Shown here one piece after another: positions 1 to 6,363 of a DNA stretch of 11,048 bases (within the stretch, counting starts at the first letter, position 1; every line of letters starts with the position of its first letter). The stretch is taken from assembly GCA_020722645.1 (NCBI GenBank), contig DYKL01000086.1:1-11048 (forward strand), given 5' to 3'. A program made the position numbers and the translations under genes. Below the pieces are notes generated by a model that had not been told where the DNA came from, ran no database searches, and saw only the letters and a list, made by a program, of their open reading frames with translations. The DNA comes from Acetofilamentum sp. (lineage in GTDB: Bacteria > Bacteroidota > Bacteroidia > Bacteroidales > JAFGUD01).

Positions 1-128
1 CCTTAAATCCGTAAGTCTATACTTATATATCTGAAATTCAGCCAGGTGAAAACACCTGACTGGTGCAAACTACATGTTGCAGGTGTTTTCACCTGCAACC
101 ACTTACGAAAAGACTTGCGGATTTAAGG
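1..128. repeat. Nested inverted-repeat element (MITE-like or palindromic intergenic repeat)
   Basis: The ends are inverted copies of each other: 1-18 (CCTTAAATCCGTAAGTCT) pairs with 111-128 at 17 of 18 positions, the exception being a G-T pair. Inside are two further hairpins. One at 43-58 has a 6-bp stem CAGGTG/CACCTG around AAAA. The other at 76-99 has a 10-bp stem around TTTT. The two hairpin cores are reverse complements of one another, so they can fold separately or pair together across the element. There is no coding capacity inside. Size and terminal repeats fit a miniature transposable element or a dispersed palindromic repeat. No target duplication can be judged because the element begins at the first base of the window and may extend beyond it. 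Confidence 0.75.
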
Positions 129-259
129 TAATAATTTTTAGGTTTCATACATATAGTTTCAGAAGGCTCACACATGATGACTCTGACACGTGGAGAAGAA
201 ATTAATGATATAATATGTGATATTTTTAAAAAATAATTTGACTTAATAACTAAAATATT
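129..259. other. Short non-coding leader between the repeat element and the nucleotidase gene
   Basis: This stretch is AT-rich and holds no recognisable gene, RNA or convincing promoter. A stop-bounded open frame at 135-236 (+) could encode about 33 residues ending IICDIFKK, with ATG codons at 174 and 177. It has the look of a gene tail, but it is too short to assign. A TTTG at 237-240 lies too close to the ATG at 260 to make an obvious promoter. Confidence 0.4.
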
Positions 260-700
260 ATGAAACCTATCTTATACATTGATATGGACGGAGTTCTTGT
301 AGATTTCGAGAGTGCTTTCCCGAAGTTGGATAAAATCACCATGCTTAAATATACAGGCAGATTTGATGAAATCCCAAATATATTTTCTTTGATGGAGCCG
401 AAAAAAGATGCTATAGAATCGGTAAATTTCCTAATCAAAAAATTTGATACTTATATCCTATCAACAGCTCCGTGGGAAAATCCTTCTGCTTGGTCTGATA
501 AATTAGAGTGGATTAAAAAATATTTCGGCAAAATTTTTTATAAAAGACTTATTCTGTCTCATAATAAGCACCTTAATTCTGGTGATTTTCTGATTGATGA
601 CAGCAAAAAAAACGGTGCTGAAAAATTTTCAGGTGAACATATTTTGTTGGGTTCAAAAAAATTCCCCGACTGGAAATCTGTTTTGGATTATCTGCTTTAA
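260..700 (+). CDS. HAD-superfamily 5'(3')-deoxyribonucleotidase-like protein (NT5C family)
   Basis: This is a 146-residue cytosolic HAD hydrolase, predicted to remove phosphate from (deoxy)nucleoside monophosphates in nucleotide salvage. Motif I is DMDGVLVDF at residues 8-16, with nucleophile Asp8 and acid/base Asp10. Motif II is the Ser68-Thr69 pair in YILSTAP. Lys103 is the likely motif III lysine, and FLIDDSKKNGAEKF (110-123) supplies the metal-binding Asp113-Asp114 of motif IV. The aromatic LSTAPWENPSAW stretch is typical of NT5C-type enzymes. It is shorter than the roughly 180-200 residues usual for the family, mainly because the cap after motif I is small, but all catalytic motifs are present. 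The start is chosen because motif I must lie close to the N-terminus; no Shine-Dalgarno is seen. The gene is convergent with the S4 protein gene, only four bases separating the stops. Substrate specificity cannot be read from the sequence. Confidence 0.85.
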   Translation: MKPILYIDMDGVLVDFESAFPKLDKITMLKYTGRFDEIPNIFSLMEPKKDAIESVNFLIKKFDTYILSTAPWENPSAWSDKLEWIKKYFGKIFYKRLILSHNKHLNSGDFLIDDSKKNGAEKFSGEHILLGSKKFPDWKSVLDYLL

Positions 701-704
701 ATTT

Positions 705-1085
705 TTAATTTTTCATAAATTTGTCAATGTCTCTTCGGTCTTTTTTTGTTGGTCTTCCGGGTTTATCTCTCTGAATTTGAGATTTTTGAAATTCAAGATG
801 TAGTTTTAATTTAAACAAATCTTCTTCTGTGGTAGTTTCAGTGATGTAATTTTCGACTAATTTAGCACCAATCCTTTTTTCTAATAATGCTAAAACTTTA
901 TAATTTCTGAATATTACCATATTTTTGACTGAAATTTCGTCTCCTATAACAATTCCTCTTGATTGTTTTGCAGGCATATTATTAACCAAAACAGAACCCT
1001 TTGTGCAGGCAGCAGCAGCTTCTGTCCTTGTTTTGAAGAGCCTTACAGCCCATAAAAACTTATCTAATCTTACTTTTTCTGTCAT
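705..1085 (-). CDS. hslR: S4-domain RNA-binding protein, Hsp15-like
   Basis: The product is 126 residues long. Residues 5-50 form an S4 RNA-binding domain: RLDKFLWAVRLFKTRTEA, then KGSVLVNN, then the GD-E turn of IVIGDEISV. The C-terminus is a very basic tail (RDKPGRPTKKDRRDIDKF). This architecture matches Hsp15, which in E. coli binds stalled free 50S subunits carrying nascent-chain tRNA and helps recycle them. The start ATG (1085-1083) overlaps the TGA of pth (1084-1082) as ATGA, so the two are very probably translationally coupled. Functional logic supports the pairing, since both proteins deal with peptidyl-tRNA left over from aborted translation. The symbol hslR is assigned by similarity; other S4 paralogues exist, but length and basic tail favour this one. 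Confidence 0.88.
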   Translation of the reverse strand: MTEKVRLDKFLWAVRLFKTRTEAAAACTKGSVLVNNMPAKQSRGIVIGDEISVKNMVIFRNYKVLALLEKRIGAKLVENYITETTTEEDLFKLKLHLEFQKSQIQRDKPGRPTKKDRRDIDKFMKN

Positions 1086-1645
1086 TTTTTATTAAAATAA
1101 TTCATTGTTTTTTCAATACCGATAGTAACAAACGAATTAATGGTATCTATAACAGTTTTTTTTGTATCTTCTATTATTTTTAATTCTTCATCTGTCCATT
1201 CGCCTAAAACATAATCAACTTGTTCTCCCTGCGAAAATTCTTTACCTATACCATATCTGAGACGATTAAATTCATTATGTCCCAGCAAATCAATTATACT
1301 TTTCAGACCGTTATGTCCTCCATCATTTCCTTTTGTTCGGATTCTGATTTTACCCATTGGCAGATTTATATCGTCTGTCAGAATCAAAAGATTTTCAATT
1401 GATATATTTTCGTTTTGTAACCAATATCTGACTGATTTTCCGCTTAGATTCATAAATGTAGAAGGTTTCAGCAAAATCAATTGCCTACCTTTTACTTTTG
1501 CATGTGCAATGTCTCCGTATCTTTGGGTTTCAAAAAAAATATTGGACGCCTGTGCGAATGCGTCCAATAATCTGAATCCTATATTATGACGTGTATTGGA
1601 ATAATCTTTGCCGATGTTTCCCAATCCAACAATCAAATATTTCAT
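1082..1645 (-). CDS. pth: Peptidyl-tRNA hydrolase
   Basis: This cytosolic enzyme of 187 residues (family norm about 190) cleaves the ester bond between peptide and tRNA in prematurely released peptidyl-tRNA, returning tRNA to the pool. The family signatures are all present: GLGN at 7-10 with Asn10; TRHNIGF at 18-24 with catalytic His20; KPSTFMNLSG at 60-69 with Asn66; Asp91-Asp92 in LTDDINLP; and GGHNGLKS at 109-116 with His111 and Asn112. It is the middle gene of the rplY-pth-S4 operon. It starts 11 bases after the rplY stop and overlaps the downstream S4 gene by four bases (ATGA). The start is fixed by the conserved MKYLIVGLGN opening. Nothing unusual is seen. Confidence 0.97.
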   Translation of the reverse strand: MKYLIVGLGNIGKDYSNTRHNIGFRLLDAFAQASNIFFETQRYGDIAHAKVKGRQLILLKPSTFMNLSGKSVRYWLQNENISIENLLILTDDINLPMGKIRIRTKGNDGGHNGLKSIIDLLGHNEFNRLRYGIGKEFSQGEQVDYVLGEWTDEELKIIEDTKKTVIDTINSFVTIGIEKTMNYFNKK

Positions 1646-1656
1646 TTTTTATACAA

Positions 1657-2286
1657 TTATTTATTTTCTTCTTTTGTTTCTTCAATCTTTTCTCCTTCTA
1701 CTACTCCTTCTCCTTCTGCTTCTTTAGATTCGCTCATTGCAGCACGTGTCAATTTAACAGAGGCAATAACATCACTTGTGGGTTCTAATATTTCGATGTT
1801 TTCGAGTTTTATGTCGCTTACTTTGATGGATTTCCCTAATTCTAAATCAGTTACATCTATTTCAAGTTCATCGGGTATGAATTGCATCAAAGCTTTTAGC
1901 TTTAAGTATCGTTTCATTTTATATAAGTTACCACCTGATTGAACGCCTTTTGCAAAACCATGAAGTTTTACAGGTACAAATATTTTGACTGGTTTGTCTT
2001 CATTAATTTTGATTAAATCAATGTGTAAAATTTTGTCGGTTACAGGGTGAAATTGTGTTTCTTTTTTTATACATTTATATACTTGTCCGTCAATATCTAA
2101 GTCTATAAAATATACTTTGTTTGTATAAATTAAATTTCTTAATTCTTTTTCAGAAATGAAAAAATTTATGTTTTCGTGGTCTTGACCATATAAAACACCG
2201 GGTATTTGACCTACTTTTCTGAATTTTTTGTTGCTTTTTTTACTGATTTCAGTTCTTTTTGTAGCTTTAAGTGAAATATTTTTCAT
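1657..2286 (-). CDS. rplY: 50S ribosomal protein L25 (general stress protein Ctc form)
   Basis: This 209-residue protein is the long, two-domain L25/TL5/Ctc type that binds 5S rRNA in the large subunit. The N-terminal L25 domain covers about residues 5-92, with GQIPGVLYGQ at 26-35 and FHPVTDKILHIDL at 79-91. The C-terminal TL5-type beta domain covers about 98-180, with the KGVQSGGNL signature near 113-121. Residues 184-209 are a Glu/Lys-rich, probably disordered tail, which is common in this family in Bacteroidota. It is the first gene of the operon with pth and the S4 gene. A -7 promoter element lies about 80 bases upstream of its ATG. In many Bacteroidota a phosphoribosylpyrophosphate synthetase gene precedes rplY; here the gene upstream is fabD instead. 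Confidence 0.96.
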   Translation of the reverse strand: MKNISLKATKRTEISKKSNKKFRKVGQIPGVLYGQDHENINFFISEKELRNLIYTNKVYFIDLDIDGQVYKCIKKETQFHPVTDKILHIDLIKINEDKPVKIFVPVKLHGFAKGVQSGGNLYKMKRYLKLKALMQFIPDELEIDVTDLELGKSIKVSDIKLENIEILEPTSDVIASVKLTRAAMSESKEAEGEGVVEGEKIEETKEENK

Positions 2287-2364
2287 ATATTAAAATTTTA
2301 TGTGTTACTCAAAATCAATGCATCAGCAATGATTTCCCATCACACGTTAAACAAAAATTGCGTG

Positions 2365-2372
2365 CAAAGATA
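2365..2372 (-). promoter_or_regulatory. Promoter -7 element for the rplY-pth-S4 operon
   Basis: On the minus strand this reads TATCTTTG, a perfect match to the Bacteroidota -7 consensus TAnnTTTG. A TTG at 2390-2388 could be the -33 element, but the gap of 15 bases is shorter than the usual 19-21. The predicted leader is about 70 nucleotides long and contains a weak stem (AAATCA/TGATTT near 2315-2335). No known riboswitch is recognisable in it. Confidence 0.5.
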
Positions 2373-2399
2373 TTACTTTTTTTAAAACAATGATAATTT

Positions 2400-3296
2400 T
2401 TAAAAACTTATTTTGTCATATCCTGCAACTTCTGCATTTCTGTCAATTTTTTTGACAAGTCCTTGCAATACCTTTCCGGGACCGAGTTCTGTAAATAATT
2501 TTGCTCCACCGGAAATCATATTCAAAACTGATTGAGTCCACATAACGGGAGCTGTAAGTTGAGCAATCAGGTTTTGTTTTATCTCTGTCGGACTAACGCT
2601 CTGTTTAGCAGTTGCATTTTGATATATCGGGCAAATTGGTTCATTAAAGTTTGTTTCATTTATCGCTTTTTCTAATTCTTCCTGTGCAGGTTTCATAAAT
2701 GGTGAATGGAATGCTCCTGAAACTTGTAATTTTAAAGCTCTTTTGGCTCCCAGTTCTTGAAATTTTGCAATTGCAATGTCAATTCCTTTTTCCGAGCCTG
2801 AAATTACTATTTGTCCGGGACTATTGAAATTTGCAGCAACCAAAATTTCTTGTTTGTTTATTTCTTCGCAAGTTTTGACAACAAGCTCATCATCAAGATT
2901 TAATATTGCTGCCATTGTAGAAGGTGCTAAATCACAGGCTTTTTGCATTGCCATTGCTCTTTTGGAAACCAATTTTAAACCATCTTCAAAACTTAATGTT
3001 TTGTTAGATACCAATGCTGAAAATTCACCAAGTGAATGACCTGCTACCATATCAGGTTTAAAATTTTCTCCAAGATATTCTGCCAAAATAACAGAATGTA
3101 AAAAAATTGCAGGCTGCGTAACTTTTGTCTGTTTTAAATCTTCATCTGTTCCGTTAAACATTAGATCTGTAATTCTGAAACCTAATATTTCATTTGCTTT
3201 TTCAAATAAATTTTTTGCTTTTTCTGAATTATCGTATAATTCTTTGCCCATTCCAACGTATTGAGCACCCTGTCCCGGGAAAATATAAGCGTTCAT
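2400..3296 (-). CDS. fabD: Malonyl-CoA:acyl carrier protein transacylase
   Basis: This cytosolic enzyme moves malonyl from CoA to acyl carrier protein, supplying the extender unit for type II fatty acid synthesis. At 298 residues it is slightly shorter than the usual 305-315. Visible motifs are FPGQGAQ at 6-12 with oxyanion-hole Gln12, GHSLGE at 86-91 with nucleophile Ser88, Arg113 in SKRAMAMQ (binds the malonyl carboxylate), and GAFHSPFM at 194-201 with catalytic His197. The C-terminal ELGPGKVLQGL (270-280) is also typical. The gene stands alone rather than beside fabF, fabG or acpP, and has its own near-consensus promoter. The start is chosen because the GQGAQ motif requires an N-terminus only a few residues before it. 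Confidence 0.97.
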   Translation of the reverse strand: MNAYIFPGQGAQYVGMGKELYDNSEKAKNLFEKANEILGFRITDLMFNGTDEDLKQTKVTQPAIFLHSVILAEYLGENFKPDMVAGHSLGEFSALVSNKTLSFEDGLKLVSKRAMAMQKACDLAPSTMAAILNLDDELVVKTCEEINKQEILVAANFNSPGQIVISGSEKGIDIAIAKFQELGAKRALKLQVSGAFHSPFMKPAQEELEKAINETNFNEPICPIYQNATAKQSVSPTEIKQNLIAQLTAPVMWTQSVLNMISGGAKLFTELGPGKVLQGLVKKIDRNAEVAGYDKISF

Positions 3297-3321
3297 AGAA
3301 TTTTTTTTTTAATTAAGTCTG

Positions 3322-3351
3322 CAAAGATATTTAATATGGAATATTTAACAA
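3322..3351 (-). promoter_or_regulatory. Bacteroidota-type promoter of fabD
   Basis: On the minus strand TTG (3351-3349) is followed after exactly 19 bases by TATCTTTG (3329-3322), matching the phylum's -33/-7 consensus TTG-N19-21-TAnnTTTG. Transcription would begin around 3314-3316, giving a leader of only about 18 bases that is almost entirely A/T and contains a run of ten A residues just before the ATG region. An A-rich leader without Shine-Dalgarno is usual for translation starts in this phylum. Confidence 0.72.
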
Positions 3352-3487
3352 TAATAATTCGTTAATTTTTCAATTAAACAATTTGCAAATTATTGATTTT
3401 CAGCTATTTGCTAATTTAACATACACAAGCATAAATCACTGAATATTTAAAATTAGGACAAAAAATACCGAACTATTGTAACAATAA

Positions 3488-3514
3488 AAAAGAGCTGAAT
3501 TTTTCAGCTCTTTT
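3488..3514. terminator. Bidirectional intrinsic terminator
   Basis: A perfect 12-bp stem, AAAAGAGCTGAA (3488-3499) against TTCAGCTCTTTT (3503-3514), encloses a TTT loop. It has A-runs on the left and T-runs on the right, so it can work on either strand. Read on the minus strand it lies about 130 bases after the stop of the small secreted peptide gene, and is the best candidate end for the protease transcript. Confidence 0.75.
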
Positions 3515-3545
3515 GAGTCGTAAATTTGACAAATTACTATTTGAG

Positions 3546-3641
3546 GTTCATAAAGTTTATAAAGTCTGCCCTGTATGGGGCTTTTATTGATAATCAATTG
3601 CTAATGCTTTATATACTTACACTTTATGAACTTTATAAACT
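3546..3641. repeat. Inverted repeat with alternative pairings around a GCCC/GGGC hairpin
   Basis: The left arm 3546-3565 joins two overlapping words, GTTCATAAAGT (3546-3556) and AGTTTATAAAGT (3554-3565). The right arm holds their exact complements, ACTTTATGAAC (3621-3631) and ACTTTATAAACT (3630-3641), in an order that prevents both from pairing at once. Between them a small hairpin GCCC-6-GGGC lies at 3568-3581, followed by TTTT. The rest of the 3297-3645 gap holds the fabD promoter and the terminator at 3488-3514; nothing else was seen there. The element lies immediately after the stop codon of the small peptide gene. Confidence 0.55.
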
Positions 3642-3645
3642 GACT

Positions 3646-3831
3646 CTAATTACCACCTGATTGACCTTTGCCTTTTGATGTTGAGGTTTCGTCATTTTTT
3701 GTTTCGTCATCTTCATCTACCTGACTGCTGCTTTCTTGCATAGCTTGCCAGAATGCCTCACATGATGGTGTTACAGCAAATATAAAAAAGACAAAAAATA
3801 ATGCAAGAAGTTTTAATTTTGATTTTTTCAT
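3646..3831 (-). CDS. Small secreted acidic peptide, possible lipoprotein, downstream of the papain-family protease
   Basis: This is a 61-residue protein of unknown function. It opens with a basic n-region (MKKSKLK) and a hydrophobic stretch LLALFFVFFIFAV (8-20), followed by TPSC with Cys24. The lipobox is weak, because position -3 is Thr rather than Leu, so either signal peptidase II or I could process it. The mature part is about 37 residues: an acidic segment (VDEDDETKNDE) and then a flexible Ser/Gly/Lys tail ending GKGQSGGN. It lies 12 bases downstream of the protease stop on the same strand, so the two are probably co-transcribed, and it may act with the protease. No family is recognised. 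The signal-like start and tight spacing argue that it is a real gene rather than chance. Confidence 0.6.
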   Translation of the reverse strand: MKKSKLKLLALFFVFFIFAVTPSCEAFWQAMQESSSQVDEDDETKNDETSTSKGKGQSGGN

Positions 3832-3843
3832 TATAGTATTGTT

Positions 3844-5502
3844 TTATCTGTTATACATTTTTTTTGTTCCGGAAGTATTTTCCATATATTGATATATCCT
3901 TTTTTGTAATTCACCTGTTTGCATATCATATCTTAATTTTTTGCCTATTTCGTCAGTTGTATATGCATTTAAGTTATTTGATGTTCTAACTGTTTGCATA
4001 TCAGCATCTTGTCCTTTAACTGGAATACCGGTTTTAAAAGCTAAACTTTTAGCTGGTGCGTTTTGGATAACACCATTTTCAATATATAACGGATATCCAT
4101 CTGCATCTGTAAAGTATGAATAATTATTGTCTTCATCATATTCTGCATAATTATCAAAAGCATCTGCAATAATTACAAGATAATAATATCCGGTAACATC
4201 ATCAGGCATTTTATATCCCCATTGGAATGGATCGTCCCCGCTGAAAACAGCGTCGGAAACACTTTGACCTGATACTACATTAACGTTATTCCACCAGTAA
4301 CCCTGTGCAGGTATATTATCAGTAATTGCAGGGTCGTCTATTGGTCCGTTATTATTATTTGGGTCACTGTAATCATCACTATAATAATCAAAAAGTATAA
4401 TCTGATATTCATTTGCATCATAAGCATTGTACAAAACATAACAAATTGTCCAGTCATCTTCGGCATATAATGTTGTTTCGCCTGCATTGTAAACATTGTA
4501 ATAAGCAACTCTCCATGTTTGGTCATATTCGTTAGGGTCATCAATATCATTTAGTTCCCAAGCCATTACATCATATCCGGAAGTCGGGTCATCAACTTCG
4601 TTATCTCCATCTTCGTCAGGGTCTTCAACTATGTCAGAAGCCACAAAGGCACAGAAGCAAAACTCATCTTGATTGCAGAAAAAGTCCTGATCAACCCATA
4701 TTCCGCCGTTGTCTCCCCAATTTTCGCCCCATGAGTTTACAACTCTGAAAGCACCGTTTGTGCCCATATTGTCATCATAGCCACTTAAAATCATTGCGTG
4801 ATAGGCATGTTGTCCAGAATAACCGTAACTTTGATAGTCTAAAACGCCGCTTGTATAATCAAAAAATTCATCGCCGAGTTTTGCACCGAAAACAACAGGA
4901 CGACCTTGTGCAAGATAATCTTTAATAGTGTTTTTATCAATATCTATTTCACGATAGTTGGCAATTTTGTGATTTCCGGCATCATTTGTCCAAGAACTTT
5001 CCGGACTATTAGAACAGTCTCCTAAATCTTCGTAGGGAACTGTGTATAAAGTTGCGATTCCTCTTGACATAATAACATCATAAGCAGGAGCAAAATTAGT
5101 TCCGTTACAATCAGCCCCTTTGTATGAATTATCAATAGCCCAGAAAAGGTCTTTTGGGCTGAAAAGTTTGCTGTTGTCAAAAGATGTGTAACCATAAGCT
5201 TTTGCTTCCAAATAACTTTTATGGTTATATCCGACAGCCCACGCTACGCATGTTCCATATTGACCTTGGTCGCCAATTGGCGGAAAGTATGCTGATAAGT
5301 CAACAGATGATGGTAGTTCACCAGAACCAAACTGGGTACCTAAATTTATGTCATCTGGTATTGATTCTGTGTCTTCATCTTCCATTAACCAACCCATTGC
5401 TACATCAATTTCGTCGTCTGTAAACCAATTACATGATTGAAAGACTAACGAAAAACTTAGAATAATTGCAAAAATTAAATTGATTTTTTTCATTTTTTTC
5501 AT
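3844..5502 (-). CDS. Papain-family (C1A-like) cysteine protease lipoprotein
   Basis: This 552-residue protein is predicted to act at the cell envelope. Residues 1-24 form a lipoprotein signal (LVFQSC, acylated Cys24), followed by NWFTDDE, acidic residues that may favour surface display. The peptidase domain spans about 64-290. The oxyanion Gln79 and nucleophile Cys85 lie in GDQGQYGTCVAWA, spaced six residues apart as in papain. His235 lies in YHAMILSGYDD and Asn256 in VVNSWGENWG, so the triad is complete. There is at most a short acidic segment (25-62) and no classic inhibitory propeptide. After an Asp/Glu-rich linker (291-308), residues 310-465 are rich in Tyr, Asp and Asn and end YAEYDEDNNYSYF, resembling CARDB/Ig-like adhesion modules. 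The tail (480-552) is unassigned. Another ATG lies at codon 4. Substrate is unknown. Confidence 0.88.
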   Translation of the reverse strand: MKKMKKINLIFAIILSFSLVFQSCNWFTDDEIDVAMGWLMEDEDTESIPDDINLGTQFGSGELPSSVDLSAYFPPIGDQGQYGTCVAWAVGYNHKSYLEAKAYGYTSFDNSKLFSPKDLFWAIDNSYKGADCNGTNFAPAYDVIMSRGIATLYTVPYEDLGDCSNSPESSWTNDAGNHKIANYREIDIDKNTIKDYLAQGRPVVFGAKLGDEFFDYTSGVLDYQSYGYSGQHAYHAMILSGYDDNMGTNGAFRVVNSWGENWGDNGGIWVDQDFFCNQDEFCFCAFVASDIVEDPDEDGDNEVDDPTSGYDVMAWELNDIDDPNEYDQTWRVAYYNVYNAGETTLYAEDDWTICYVLYNAYDANEYQIILFDYYSDDYSDPNNNNGPIDDPAITDNIPAQGYWWNNVNVVSGQSVSDAVFSGDDPFQWGYKMPDDVTGYYYLVIIADAFDNYAEYDEDNNYSYFTDADGYPLYIENGVIQNAPAKSLAFKTGIPVKGQDADMQTVRTSNNLNAYTTDEIGKKLRYDMQTGELQKRIYQYMENTSGTKKMYNR

Positions 5503-5610
5503 TTTTTAGTTTATAAATAAAATTAGATATTATTTAAACGAAAAAAAAACTTAAAATGTTTTTATTAATGTGATTTTTAGTTTAGCTGTTTAGAGTTTAA
5601 ACTTTTAAAA

Positions 5611-5639
5611 AAAAAGCGGCAAATAAAGTGCCGCTTTTT
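5611..5639. terminator. Intrinsic terminator after the 205-residue lipoprotein gene
   Basis: An 11-bp stem AAAAAGCGGCA (5611-5621) / TGCCGCTTTTT (5629-5639) encloses a 7-base loop, with A-runs and T-runs on its flanks. It begins 17 bases beyond the minus-strand stop at 5656. It separates that gene from the protease gene downstream, so the two are probably independent transcripts. No convincing promoter element was found in 5503-5610 for the protease gene. Confidence 0.82.
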
Positions 5640-5655
5640 AGAATTTGTTAAAATT

Positions 5656-6273
5656 TTATTCTTCTTCAGGAAGTTGGTCAAAGAAATAAACCATAATTCT
5701 TGTGCATTTTGTGTCTTGTTCATAGTAATAATCAAGAACTATTTCTATTGAAAAATCTTCAGCATCGTAAATGTAAGAATCATAAGAATCTTTTTTTTCG
5801 TAATAATAATTTTTTCCCATAACTTTTTCTGCATAAGTAATGTCTTCACCTAAAAGAGAACCTTGACATTTTTCAATTCCAAATAATTCAAGTGCTGTTT
5901 CGATGTCTTTGTACATATTATCTATTGAAAGAATTTCAACATAAACAGTCCAAATTTTGCCGTCTATATTGCTTGCTTCAACAGTTAACGGATAATTTGT
6001 GTTTGTGAAGTAATAAGCCCAATAGCTATCTTCACTAACATCTGATTTTTTATCAGGTTCTCCGTAGATTTCAATTACATCATCAATTGTTTGACCTGAA
6101 CTGATTCCGCAGAATGTCCTGAAATCTTCTACTTTTAAAGTACAAGGTTTATCCTTTTCAACAACTTGTTCTTCATCGTCTTTATCATCTTCTTTATCTG
6201 TTTTTTCTGTTTCTTTACAAGCGAAAGTAAATGATAAAAGACCAATCAAAAATAAATACATTAACTTTTTCAT
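5656..6273 (-). CDS. Acidic lipoprotein with two BamE-like repeats, function unknown
   Basis: The 205-residue product begins with a lipoprotein signal ending FTFAC (Cys19). This is followed by KETEKTDKEDDKDDEE, a charged stretch resembling the lysine-plus-acidic export signals that send Bacteroidota lipoproteins to the cell surface. Residues about 55-115 contain SGQTIDDVIEIYGEPDKKS and a strand-rich tail (IWTVYVEI). This is the helix-turn-GxPD pattern seen in the small BamE/SmpA-like fold. Residues about 130-198 look like a second, more diverged copy (GEDITYAEKVMGK, then IMVYFF). Four cysteines after the lipobox (44, 55, 136, 190) could form disulfides in the periplasm or outside. The gene is monocistronic, bounded by the terminator at 5611-5639 and by the divergent glycosylase gene. 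The BamE-like reading is an inference from pattern alone. Confidence 0.75.
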   Translation of the reverse strand: MKKLMYLFLIGLLSFTFACKETEKTDKEDDKDDEEQVVEKDKPCTLKVEDFRTFCGISSGQTIDDVIEIYGEPDKKSDVSEDSYWAYYFTNTNYPLTVEASNIDGKIWTVYVEILSIDNMYKDIETALELFGIEKCQGSLLGEDITYAEKVMGKNYYYEKKDSYDSYIYDAEDFSIEIVLDYYYEQDTKCTRIMVYFFDQLPEEE

Positions 6274-6332
6274 AAATAAATATTTTAAAATTATTTTTGA
6301 CGAAAATAAAATTTAAAATTTAAAAATAAAAA

Positions 6333-6340
6333 TATTTTTG
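6333..6340 (+). promoter_or_regulatory. Possible promoter -7 element for the AlkD-like gene
   Basis: TATTTTTG matches TAnnTTTG and lies 23 bases before the ATG at 6364. No TTG occurs at the expected 19-21 base distance upstream. The region 6274-6363 is so A/T-rich that a chance match is possible. Confidence 0.35.
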
Positions 6341-6363
6341 ATAAAATTCTTTTTTTTTAAATT

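Noticed and set aside
43..99. Two similar hairpin units resembling the start of a CRISPR array.
   Set aside because: The two units are inverted, not direct, relative to one another. There are only two, and no spacers of uniform length or cas genes are present.
135..236. Possible tail of a gene (about 33 residues ending IICDIFKK).
   Set aside because: A stop codon and the inverted-repeat element lie directly upstream, the frame is too short to match any family, and similar short open frames are expected by chance in this AT-rich sequence.
1586..1942. Plus-strand 118-residue open frame.
   Set aside because: It is antisense to the start of pth and most of rplY. The Ser-rich translation reflects the complementary strand of the Glu-rich L25 tail, and no start or family signal supports it.
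2287..2357. Possible structured leader controlling rplY (autoregulation by a ribosomal-protein-binding RNA).
   Set aside because: Only a weak six-base stem is visible, and no known leader motif or conserved loop can be recognised.
4338..4550. Met-rich 70-residue open frame overlapping the protease gene on the same strand.
   Set aside because: It is a shifted-frame shadow of the Asp/Asn/Tyr-rich module; its Met and Ile richness is a by-product of that repetitive codon use.
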